The translations under genes were made by a program, and so were the position numbers. A stretch of DNA of 21,124 bases from a virus: positions 1 through 21,124 of IMG/VR virus record IMGVR_UViG_3300035698_011584, one strand, 5' to 3'. Below are positions 14,884 through 19,990 of the stretch, piece by piece. The notes beneath the pieces are model-generated. The model was given only the letters and a program-made list of their open reading frames with translations, did no database searches and was not told the DNA's origin. Each line of letters opens with the position of its first letter. The stretch's first letter is position 1.

Positions 14884-15129
14884 TTATTTACCTACATTTG
14901 TTAAAAATTTATTAAAATTCATAGATTCTTTTAGTATTATTTCAATTTCTTGATTTGCCAAAGGTTTTGGCAAATTACCATCGAGATTTTTTTTAGGTTT
15001 AAGGTAACGTAATCTTTTATGTGAAAATAATAAATTTCCATTTTCATAACTAGACATATTAATAGTATTTAAATGATTTTCAATAGTAATAATATCTTGT
15101 AAAATATTATTGATTTTTTCAACTTCCAT
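14884..15129 (-). CDS. Hypothetical protein (81 aa)
   Basis: ATG 15129 follows AAAAAAGGAAATTAAA and an 18-nt hairpin (15148-15165) that separates it from the gene before. The product is helical with a basic middle (LLFSHKRLRYLKPKKN) and a 'KPLANQEIEIILKESMNFN' stretch. No family recognised. It is part of the leftward unit that runs on to the coiled-coil protein and the ERF gene. Confidence 0.68.
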   Translation of the reverse strand: MEVEKINNILQDIITIENHLNTINMSSYENGNLLFSHKRLRYLKPKKNLDGNLPKPLANQEIEIILKESMNFNKFLTNVGK

Positions 15130-15147
15130 TTTAATTTCCTTTTTTAA

Positions 15148-15165
15148 GGCGGTTTTTATACCGCC
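15148..15165 (-). promoter_or_regulatory. Intergenic hairpin, copy 1 (GGCGGTATAAAAACCGCC)
   Basis: Six-base-pair stem GGCGGT/ACCGCC with a 6-nt loop, lying between a stop codon (15179) and the RBS of the next gene (start 15129). No U-run follows on the minus strand; A-rich sequence and GGAAA follow instead, so it is not a normal terminator for the leftward genes. Two further copies lie at 16039-16056 and 17461-17478. Confidence 0.7.
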
Positions 15166-15178
15166 TGATTGATTAAAT

Positions 15179-15568
15179 TTATAATTCCCAACTTGTATGA
15201 ATATTTTCTAAAATATCTTGTTCTTCTTCTGTTTCTAGTAAATCTAATGTTTTAGAAAAACCACATAAATTATTTCGTTTGCTCCACATTTTATCGCAAA
15301 TATGATAACTAGTTTCTACAAAAAACTTTTTTAACAATTCTTGAGAATAGATTTTGTGAATACAATATTTTTTATTACCAGTTGTAGAACAAATACCCCT
15401 TTCTATTCTTGATTCAAATAAAAAAGTTAACTTTCCTAGTTTATTTTGAAGTTCATCATGAACACTTTCAGGAACACTCCAAAATTCACCATCCCATTTT
15501 CCACCTTTTTGTTTAATTTCGTCTTTAATTTCATATGAATTACCGACTAAAATTTTTGTATTTTCCAT
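15179..15568 (-). CDS. DUF5710-like N-terminal domain protein (129 aa)
   Basis: The frame is open to 15622, but ATG 15568 is chosen because it follows AAAAAAAAGGAAATTGAA and because the upstream part lies in a promoter. The N-terminal 35 residues (VGNSYEIKDEIKQKGGKWDG, then EFWSVPESVHDEL) match the DUF5710-like pattern '….yedKd.lK.lGarWD….kWyv', a small domain often attached to phage and plasmid DNA-metabolism proteins. The remainder has scattered cysteines (ERGICSTTG, KYCIHK, YHICDKMW, NNLCGF), possibly a metal site, and an acidic end. Overall function unknown. Confidence 0.72.
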   Translation of the reverse strand: MENTKILVGNSYEIKDEIKQKGGKWDGEFWSVPESVHDELQNKLGKLTFLFESRIERGICSTTGNKKYCIHKIYSQELLKKFFVETSYHICDKMWSKRNNLCGFSKTLDLLETEEEQDILENIHTSWEL

Positions 15569-15600
15569 TTCAATTTCCTTTTTTTTGTTGTCTTGTTGTT

Positions 15601-15644
15601 TGTTATGATATAATAATAACATGGGTTGTGATTTAACACAACAA
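15601..15644 (-). promoter_or_regulatory. Early promoter cassette A
   Basis: Leftward: TTGTGTTAAAT, then ATGTTATTATTATATC and ATAACA. It contains a -35-like TTGTGT, a spacer of about 17 bp and a TATTAT -10 box within TGTTAT-N9-ATAACA (15601-15621). The transcript would begin with a CAA-rich leader (AACAAACAACAAGACAACA) before the RBS at 15580. It is nearly identical to cassettes B and D. Confidence 0.75.
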
Positions 15645-15651
15645 AAAGATG

Positions 15652-15822
15652 TTATTTTTTACGATCAAGAAAAATAGTTGCTAAAATTGCGAGTAGGTTT
15701 CCACTACCAGCTTTTCGTTGGCGACCGCTTTTTGTAAGTGGTACACCTAAAAACCTTGAAACCTTTGATTTTTGAGCGGAGATGCCTAAAAATCTTTTCC
15801 AACTGAATCCTCCTCTATTCAT
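15652..15822 (-). CDS. Small basic phage protein (56 aa)
   Basis: ATG at 15822, three bases after the stop of the membrane protein before it, so probably coupled. The product begins 'MNRGGFSWKRFLGISAQKSK' and continues 'VSRFLGVPLTKSGRQRKAGS', then a hydrophobic end 'LLAILATIFLDRKK'. The 'GfSWKRalGis.aKskisr..GiPlTkSGRqrK.G' pattern is one I recall from small uncharacterised proteins of many phages, so the frame is very likely real. Strongly basic; a nucleic-acid or protein contact role is possible but unproven. Confidence 0.75.
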   Translation of the reverse strand: MNRGGFSWKRFLGISAQKSKVSRFLGVPLTKSGRQRKAGSGNLLAILATIFLDRKK

Positions 15823-15824
15823 TT

Positions 15825-16019
15825 TTATTTTGATTCTTCATTTTGAAAAGAAACAACTTCTTTTATTAAATTACAAATTTCCTTATGCCTTCTTGTTTTG
15901 GTTATTGATTTTAAAATCAGTATGCCAATAGTACCAACTATTAAAAATCCAAAGACTCCGAACAAAACTCCTGCAAACAATGACAAGAATCCAAAGACTA
16001 CACCTATAAATATATTCAT
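15825..16019 (-). CDS. Small membrane protein (64 aa)
   Basis: ATG 16019 follows AAAAAAGGAAATTAA and hairpin copy 2. Residues 1-40 are two closely spaced hydrophobic stretches (IFIGVVFGFLSLFAGVLFGV and FGFLIVGTIGILILKSI), with a basic cytoplasmic-looking tail KTRRHKEICNLIKEVV. It looks like a helical hairpin in the membrane. No family recognised; a superinfection-exclusion type role is one of several possibilities. Confidence 0.65.
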   Translation of the reverse strand: MNIFIGVVFGFLSLFAGVLFGVFGFLIVGTIGILILKSITKTRRHKEICNLIKEVVSFQNEESK

Positions 16020-16038
16020 TTAATTTCCTTTTTTAGTT

Positions 16039-16056
16039 GGCGGTTTTTACACCGCT
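16039..16056 (-). promoter_or_regulatory. Intergenic hairpin, copy 2 (AGCGGTGTAAAAACCGCC)
   Basis: Same hairpin as at 15148 and 17461, with one end base changed (G to A) that shortens the stem by one pair. It lies between the stop at 16072 and the RBS of the gene starting at 16019. On the plus strand it is followed by ATTTATTTTTTAG, so it could terminate rightward transcription; leftward it has no U-run. Confidence 0.68.
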
Positions 16057-16071
16057 ATTTATTTTTTAGAT

Positions 16072-16407
16072 TTAATAGCTAACCCCTAAGCAATCGTTAC
16101 AACCATTAATACAAATGCACTCATCTAAATTTATATCGCTTTCGTTTTCTTTCCAGTCCGATTTTAGAACTCTTTTGTATCCTTGATAATTCATATCGTC
16201 ACCGTTCCATGTAATATTTGATTTAACCAGTTCATATTTTTCATAGAGTACTGAAATACATTCTTGAATTTCTTCAAGATCTTCATAAGCTTCAACGTCA
16301 AGATTTTCGAGAATATAATCTTCTTCATCCTCTAAAATTTCTTCGAGTTCATCAATAGTTCTTTGTCGTCCTCTGAACTCAATTGTTGGGTGGTTTTGTA
16401 CAGTCAT
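16072..16407 (-). CDS. Acidic hypothetical protein (111 aa)
   Basis: First gene behind promoter cassette B; ATG 16407 follows AAAAAAAGGAAATTAAA. The product is very acidic (TIDELEEILEDEEDYILENL, EAYEDLEEIQECISVLYE) and ends with a cysteine-rich tail (LDECICINGCNDCLGVSY; four Cys within 12 residues) that may bind a metal. Strong negative charge is common in phage DNA-mimic inhibitors, but nothing else supports that here. No family recognised. Confidence 0.66.
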   Translation of the reverse strand: MTVQNHPTIEFRGRQRTIDELEEILEDEEDYILENLDVEAYEDLEEIQECISVLYEKYELVKSNITWNGDDMNYQGYKRVLKSDWKENESDINLDECICINGCNDCLGVSY

Positions 16408-16439
16408 TTTAATTTCCTTTTTTTGTTGTGTTGTTGTTT

Positions 16440-16480
16440 TGTTATGCTATAATAATAACATATGTTAGCATTTAACACAA
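16440..16480 (-). promoter_or_regulatory. Early promoter cassette B with palindromic operators
   Basis: Plus-strand reading: TGTTAT-N9-ATAACA (16440-16460), the perfect palindrome TAACATATGTTA (16456-16467) and TGTTA-GCATT-TAACA (16463-16477). Leftward this is TTGTGT, about 17 bp, TATTAT, then a CAA-rich leader up to the RBS. The stacked TGTTA/TAACA half-sites overlapping the -10 box look like binding sites for a repressor. Confidence 0.75.
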
Positions 16481-16500
16481 AGGTTAAACACTAACAATTA

Positions 16501-16523
16501 TAAAAAAGTCGTATTTAACGACT
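16501..16523 (-). terminator. Rho-independent terminator
   Basis: Leftward: AGTCGT-TAAAT-ACGACT followed by TTTTTT, a 6-bp stem with a U-run. It overlaps the stop codon of the gene at 16515-16778, so that gene ends inside its own terminator and is probably transcribed alone. Confidence 0.78.
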
Positions 16524-16778
16524 CCAACAATGTTTAATATTCCACTTAATCCATTGATCTTCGTCACCACTCATTACATACGCTACAGTTTTTAAAACTT
16601 TAATAGGTCTTGTTTCTCCAAGTCCGCCAACAAAAACTCTGTGCGTTGCTCCTTGATCTTTATCCCATTGAGAAAAAACTTTCGGGTTATCAGTGTATTC
16701 AAAGTATTGACCGAATTCCTTTTCAATGAATAAGCCTTGTATAGTTTGATAATCAATTTTTGTTCCAGCGTAAGCCAT
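16515..16778 (-). CDS. Hypothetical protein (87 aa)
   Basis: ATG 16778 follows AAGAGGTTTAAA, promoter cassette C lies directly upstream and a terminator directly downstream, so this is a single-gene unit. The sequence is aromatic-rich (YQTIQGLFIEKEFGQYFEYT, VFSQWDKDQGATHRVFVGGL, DEDQWIKWNIKHCWSR) with an ordered alpha/beta look. No family recognised. Confidence 0.68.
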   Translation of the reverse strand: MAYAGTKIDYQTIQGLFIEKEFGQYFEYTDNPKVFSQWDKDQGATHRVFVGGLGETRPIKVLKTVAYVMSGDEDQWIKWNIKHCWSR

Positions 16779-16800
16779 TTTAAACCTCTTGTGTTGTTGT

Positions 16801-16885
16801 TATTTATGCTATAATAATAACATAAGTTAACATTTACAACAAGCGTTTTTAGTTCTTTTTCGCAAAATAATATAAATAATTATGA
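16801..16885 (-). promoter_or_regulatory. Early promoter cassette C with upstream AT-rich block
   Basis: Leftward: AATTATTTATATTATTTTG, then TTGTTGTAAATG, ATGTTATTATTATAGC and a CAA-rich leader (AACAACAACACAAG). It matches cassettes A, B and D over the -10 region. Its AATTATTTATAT block about 30 bp farther upstream is shared with D and resembles an UP element. The outer palindrome arm is degenerate (TTTAT in place of TGTTAT). Confidence 0.7.
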
Positions 16886-16952
16886 AATACGGTCCTCACC
16901 TTATGATATCCATAAACCTTTAGATATTATGATTGTATGAAATTAAATAAAA
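16886..16952. other. Non-coding stretch with a small palindrome
   Basis: Between promoter cassette C and the end of the split ORF. It contains the inverted repeat TTATG-ATATC-CATAA (16901-16915) and otherwise AT-rich sequence. No gene or clear terminator is seen; the palindrome lacks a long U-run, so it is more likely a protein site or chance. Confidence 0.3.
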
Positions 16953-17198
16953 TTATCCTATTACATAACCAGAAAAAGGAGGTCCTTCAATATTAACGCT
17001 TTCAGGATCGTTTTTATAGTTTTCAATTTCAAACGGTTCAAGGGTTGTATATGATCTGGGATATTGTTTAAAGTTTGTTGCGAGCATTTCAACCTTTATT
17101 TCTCAAATTTCCATTGCCCTATATTCGCCTTCTTTAATGAATATTTCAGAATCTTGGGGTAAACTTATGAGTTGGTTAATTAAATCTTTTACTTTCAT
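16953..17198 (-). pseudogene. Small early gene interrupted by an in-frame TGA (31 + 49 codons)
   Basis: From ATG 17198 the frame gives 'MKVKDLINQLISLPQDSEIF' then IKEGEYRAMEI, a TGA at 17105-17103, and stays open for 49 more codons (EIKVEMLATNFKQYPRSYTT, LEPFEIENYKNDPESVNIEG, PPFSGYVIG) to TAA at 16953. The first part fits small phage proteins starting 'mkVkeLie.L..lPqD.ev'. The second half also reads like protein and has its own possible start (ATG at residue 38, after AAAGGTTGAA). It is either a gene broken by a nonsense mutation, two tiny genes, or a readthrough. No good RBS stands before ATG 17198. Confidence 0.55.
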
Positions 17199-17235
17199 TT
17201 ATAATTTCATTTTTTGTAAGTTTCAAAAAGTTTAT

Positions 17236-17439
17236 TTAGTTAATTTTTAATTGATTTATTGAATATTTAATCTGTGATATTCGTTTGTTAAAACTAGATA
17301 TATTTTCTTGAATATTTTTCAATTCATTTGTAACTTGTGTTTCCCTTATTTTATTTTGTCTAATAAGATATTCAGCATTTTCAATGTCGGCTTCAAGTGA
17401 AAAAATTGCAGATTCATGAGAATATTTTTCTTTTGACAT
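17236..17439 (-). CDS. Small coiled-coil protein (67 aa)
   Basis: ATG 17439 follows AAAAAAAGGAATTTACAA and hairpin copy 3. The whole product is helical with a heptad pattern (AIFSLEADIENAEYLIRQNK, ETQVTNELKNIQENISSFNK, RISQIKYSINQLKIN), so a coiled coil is likely. Similar in character to the 63-residue protein at 18031-18222. Function unknown. Confidence 0.65.
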   Translation of the reverse strand: MSKEKYSHESAIFSLEADIENAEYLIRQNKIRETQVTNELKNIQENISSFNKRISQIKYSINQLKIN

Positions 17440-17460
17440 TTGTAAATTCCTTTTTTTGTA

Positions 17461-17478
17461 GGCGGTTTTTACACCGCC
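17461..17478 (-). promoter_or_regulatory. Intergenic hairpin, copy 3 (GGCGGTGTAAAAACCGCC)
   Basis: Stem GGCGGT/ACCGCC, loop GTAAAA, located 7 bases after a stop codon (17485) and before the RBS of the gene starting at 17439. On the plus strand CTTTTTATTTTG follows, so it could stop rightward transcripts; leftward there is no U-run. Confidence 0.72.
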
Positions 17479-17484
17479 AACTTT

Positions 17485-17706
17485 TTATTTTGTTAATTCT
17501 TTTTTCAACCAACCGCCATTGTAAATTTCAACTTTAATGGCATTGCCTTCAATAAGTTCTTTGCCATATGAAACAGCCTCTCTTTTCAAATCAAACCAAA
17601 TATCAGCTAAATTATTAAAGCCTTCATTGTCATTCAATTCATAATCGCTATGAATAACTTTTAGTCTCCAACCTTTCAATCTTGATAAGCTCTCTTGATA
17701 ATCCAT
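17485..17706 (-). CDS. Hypothetical protein (73 aa)
   Basis: First gene behind promoter cassette D; ATG 17706 follows TAAGGGTTTAAG. The product begins 'MDYQESLSRLKGWRLKVIHS' and has 'FNNLADIWFDLKREAVSYGK' and a C-terminal 'IKVEIYNGGWLKKELTK'. A compact alpha/beta protein is plausible. No family recognised. Confidence 0.66.
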   Translation of the reverse strand: MDYQESLSRLKGWRLKVIHSDYELNDNEGFNNLADIWFDLKREAVSYGKELIEGNAIKVEIYNGGWLKKELTK

Positions 17707-17726
17707 CTTAAACCCTTATGTTGTTT

Positions 17727-17800
17727 TGTTATGCTATAATAATAACATATGTTCCCATTTAACACAAAGGCTTTTTGCACAAAAAAATATAAATAATTCA
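17727..17800 (-). promoter_or_regulatory. Early promoter cassette D with upstream AT-rich block
   Basis: Leftward: AATTATTTATATTTTTTTG, TTTGTGTTAAATG, ACATATGTTATTATTATAGC and ATAACA. The 21-bp TGTTAT-N9-ATAACA element (17727-17747) is identical to that of cassette B. The leader is CAA-rich (AACAAAACAACA). It drives the genes at 17706, 17439 and probably 17198. Confidence 0.74.
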
Positions 17801-17813
17801 GAATGTTGATTGG

Positions 17814-18029
17814 CTAGTTTTTTTGACGACCATTTTTTGATGAGTTTGACCTCTCATTAGCAAGCCTCCAAGCAATGACAGAATCTATTCTATCTATATA
17901 TAGACCTTCATAATTATTTGCTCCTGATCGCCAACCGACACAACATTTACCGTTTTTTCCCACTAATTTACACAAATCAAAAGGTTTTGGACGATCCGCA
18001 GGGCATTCAATTTTTTTAAAATCACTCAA
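17814..18029 (-). CDS. Hypothetical protein (71 aa), TTG start
   Basis: TTG at 18029 lies one base after the previous stop and seven bases after GGGAGG, so the RBS decides this unusual start. The product has 'KKIECPADRPKPFDLCKLVG' and 'NGKCCVGWRSGANNYEGLYI', with Cys at 9, 20, 29 and 30, and a basic end (RSNSSKNGRQKN). A small metal-binding domain is possible. No family recognised. Confidence 0.66.
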   Translation of the reverse strand: MSDFKKIECPADRPKPFDLCKLVGKNGKCCVGWRSGANNYEGLYIDRIDSVIAWRLANERSNSSKNGRQKN

Positions 18030-18030
18030 A

Positions 18031-18222
18031 CTAAAACCCTCCCAATTTTTTAATTGAATTTTCTAACTCCATTTTTTCAATATGATGATTCATCATTCTA
18101 CTTTCAATTTCTTCAATTCTTAGGGAATATGTTTTTTCTCTTTGAGTATCTTTATCAATTTCCTTGATAACATTTTCAAGTTTTTGTTTTAAATGTTTTA
18201 ATTTAGGTGAATTATTTTTCAT
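18031..18222 (-). CDS. Small coiled-coil protein (63 aa)
   Basis: The start overlaps the previous stop as TAATG (18220-18224). The sequence is almost pure helix (KLKHLKQKLENVIKEIDKDT, REKTYSLRIEEIESRMMNHH, IEKMELENSIKKLGGF). A coiled-coil homo- or hetero-oligomer is likely. Function unknown. Confidence 0.66.
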   Translation of the reverse strand: MKNNSPKLKHLKQKLENVIKEIDKDTQREKTYSLRIEEIESRMMNHHIEKMELENSIKKLGGF

Positions 18223-18515
18223 TATTCACTTTCCTTTTCTTCTAAATTGTTAACTTCTTTAAAATAAATCTTGCTAAAATCTCGCATAAAATCAAATGTT
18301 GTAAGCACTTGTTCAAGTGCGTTTTTGTTTAGTTCGTCCATTGCCTTATCTAAAAAAATGTTTGATAAATCATTCTTTTCTATTATGTTTCTTAAAAAAG
18401 AATTTAGAGTAAACGCCATCATGAAAGCGTTAAGCGTTGTAATATCCATTTCTTTTAATGATTTTCTAAATATTGATTCAGCTTTTTCAATATTTGTTTC
18501 TATTTGTTTCATCAT
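18222..18515 (-). CDS. Hypothetical helical protein (97 aa)
   Basis: ATG 18515 overlaps the nuclease stop (ATGATG region at 18510-18515; a second Met follows at codon 2). Helical throughout: 'NIEKAESIFRKSLKEMDITT', 'LNAFMMAFTLNSFLRNIIEK', 'ALEQVLTTFDFMRDFSKIYF'. Coupling to the nuclease suggests a joint role, but no motif is seen. Confidence 0.66.
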   Translation of the reverse strand: MMKQIETNIEKAESIFRKSLKEMDITTLNAFMMAFTLNSFLRNIIEKNDLSNIFLDKAMDELNKNALEQVLTTFDFMRDFSKIYFKEVNNLEEKESE

Positions 18516-19081
18516 TTACCCTTGAAAAATTTGTATAGTTCTAGTGCATTGAAAAATAATATTTTGTCAATTTCATCACTTGAGTATTGCTTGTATTTTG
18601 GTATTCCCCCTTTTCTATCAAGCATTAAACACGCTCTGGAGGTTTTGTCAAAATCAAATTCAGATTCAACTAAATATTGATAAGCGGAGGTTTGTAGTCT
18701 CCATGTTTTTGATTCTAATTGTGGCGTTTTTAAATCCACAATACATATAGTGTCAGAGCCTTTCAATTTCAAGATCAAATCAATTTGACCTGTAATTTTG
18801 TGAGTTTCACAAAAAATCCTTTGCTCTGTATAGATCGGATAATCAACAACAGAATCAAACCATTTTACAAATGATTCAAAATAAGGTTTGCAATCATCAT
18901 CAACAGGCTCTATAAGTAGATTTTTAGCGTATAATTCGCAAAAACGATGGACCCTTGTTCCTCGATCACAAGCGTTTTTTAGCACTACAGGGTCGATATT
19001 GCTAAAATCACTATAAAAGCTGAGAACGCTTGTGATTCGGGTGTAATTATTTAAATCTTTAGTTGTTTCCATAGTCTCCAT
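18512..19081 (-). CDS. PD-(D/E)XK nuclease (RecB/Cas4-like), probable recombination exonuclease
   Basis: 189 residues. Motifs in order: 'RGTRVHRFCELYAK' (H45, E49), the N-terminal helix typical of RecB-like nucleases; 'YTEQRIFCE' (E86); 'KITGQIDLILKL' (D101); 'CIVDLKTPQ' (D116-x-K118, the PD-(D/E)XK core); and 'RLQTSAYQYLVESEF' (Q130, Y134). All key acidic residues and the lysine are present, so it should be active. With the ERF annealer it would form a phage two-component recombinase: the nuclease resects ends, the annealer pairs strands. First gene of the leftward block. Confidence 0.86.
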   Translation of the reverse strand: METMETTKDLNNYTRITSVLSFYSDFSNIDPVVLKNACDRGTRVHRFCELYAKNLLIEPVDDDCKPYFESFVKWFDSVVDYPIYTEQRIFCETHKITGQIDLILKLKGSDTICIVDLKTPQLESKTWRLQTSAYQYLVESEFDFDKTSRACLMLDRKGGIPKYKQYSSDEIDKILFFNALELYKFFKGK

Positions 19082-19240
19082 ATTTTCTAAGGTTGTTATA
19101 ATAATTGGGGAGTTTCAAAGAGTTGGTTGATAGCTTTTTGAACTTCCCATTTAATATCTTAATGTTAACACCTTTTCCCTTTACTTAAAAGACTTATTAG
19201 CTTAAAATTGCAAATACTAACATTTAAATAGGAGGAAATT
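19082..19240. promoter_or_regulatory. Divergent control region with inverted repeat
   Basis: Leftward: a -10-like TATTAT in AATTATTATAAC (19093-19106), like the early cassettes but without a clear -35. An imperfect inverted repeat GGGGAGTTTCAAAG (19107-19120) / CTTTTTGAACTTCCC (19134-19148) lies upstream of it and could be an operator. TGTTAACA occurs at 19163-19170. Rightward: AGGAGG at 19231 before the TTG start at 19241; no clear rightward -35/-10 pair is seen by eye. The layout is that of a phage genetic switch between early genes and a regulator. Confidence 0.5.
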
Positions 19241-19441
19241 TTGGAATTGAGGGTTTGGTTAGCAAAAAAAAACATGAAAGATTCGGAGCTTGCGGATATT
19301 GTAGGCGTTTGCAGACAAGCGATTTGGAAAATAAAAAACAATTATCCAGTAGTGGAAGAAACTTCAAAAAAGATTGAGTTCATAACTGGTGGTTGTGTCA
19401 AGCCTGCAATCAGTAATAAGGGCAAAAGAGCTAAGTTGTGA
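19241..19441 (+). CDS. Small helix-turn-helix protein, Cro/YdaS-like
   Basis: TTG start with a strong AGGAGG RBS. Residues 8-45 (AKKNMKDSELADIVGVCRQA, then IWKIKNNYPVVEETSKKIEF) show a Cro-type HTH: 'lk..elA..vGvsrqaI.kI…' with the turn at IVGVCRQ. 66 residues is the size of Cro/YdaS-like regulators, and a basic tail ends the protein (KGKRAKL). Divergent to the early block, it is the best candidate for the protein acting on the TGTTA/TAACA sites; this is inference. Confidence 0.74.
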   Translation: MELRVWLAKKNMKDSELADIVGVCRQAIWKIKNNYPVVEETSKKIEFITGGCVKPAISNKGKRAKL

Positions 19442-19474
19442 ACAAATCCACAACAGTTTTTATTTACTGAATCA

Positions 19475-19990
19475 ATGCAACTAAAAAATACAAAGGGCGA
19501 TATGGCTTCACATTACATGTATAAAAAAAAAGAGTATCAAATTTGGCAGAGAATGAAAACGTCTTGCTATAACAAGAATAATCCATCTTTCAAAACATAT
19601 GGAGCTAGAGGAATTTTTCTTTGCGATGAATGGAAAGAAAATTTCTATAAATTTCATCTTGACATGGGCGACATACCAATTGAATGTACTGGAATTGAAT
19701 TGATTGACTTAAGCAAAAACTTTTCAAAAGAAAATTGTAGATGGGTTTCAAAAGAGAAACGTAGAAAGCTTGATGAAATGCCTAATCGACACAAACGAGC
19801 ATTAAGCGGTAGATATAAAGAGCCGAAAAGAATCACAATAACATTTGATAAAGAGTATTTTAATTTCCTTCAAAGAATGGCTATTGAAAAGAGTAGGCAA
19901 ACAGGTGTTCCAGTTTCAACAATGACGTATATAGCACAAATTGTTAAAGAATCAGTTCCGATGAATGAGCAAAAAGATATGTTCAAGTGA
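19475..19990 (+). CDS. HNH/AP2-type phage protein fused to a ribbon-helix-helix-like tail
   Basis: ATG 19475; ATG 19502 is an alternative start. Residues 15-110: 'KKEYQIWQRMKTSCYNKNNP', 'FKTYGARGIFLCDEWKENFY' and 'NFSKENCRWVSKEKRRKLDE' match the phage family '…yniw..MkqRC.n…..Y..YGgRGI.vc.eW…F..f…mg..P.g..lDRiDn.g.Y.p.NCrWat..eq.rNrr'. Here the LDRIDN part reads GIELIDLSKN, so a key Asp-Arg is lost and catalysis is doubtful. The C-terminus (RITITFDKEYFNFLQRMAIE, then QTGVPVSTMTYIAQIVKESV) looks like a ribbon-helix-helix DNA-binding fold. Likely a DNA-binding protein rather than a working homing enzyme. Confidence 0.68.
   Translation: MQLKNTKGDMASHYMYKKKEYQIWQRMKTSCYNKNNPSFKTYGARGIFLCDEWKENFYKFHLDMGDIPIECTGIELIDLSKNFSKENCRWVSKEKRRKLDEMPNRHKRALSGRYKEPKRITITFDKEYFNFLQRMAIEKSRQTGVPVSTMTYIAQIVKESVPMNEQKDMFK

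Noticed and set aside
14337-14915. Plus-strand ORFs (116 and 70 aa) opposite the coiled-coil early gene
   Set aside because: Ser/Phe/Ile-rich composition is typical of the antisense of a Glu/Lys-rich helical gene; no RBS.
15569-15622. Longer start (MLLLYHNKQQ…) for the DUF5710-like gene
   Set aside because: This stretch covers the promoter -10 region and CAA leader; ATG 15568 has the conserved RBS.
15601-17770. Repeated intergenic sequences as a CRISPR array
   Set aside because: The repeats are separated by whole genes and have promoter layout; there is no regular spacer length.
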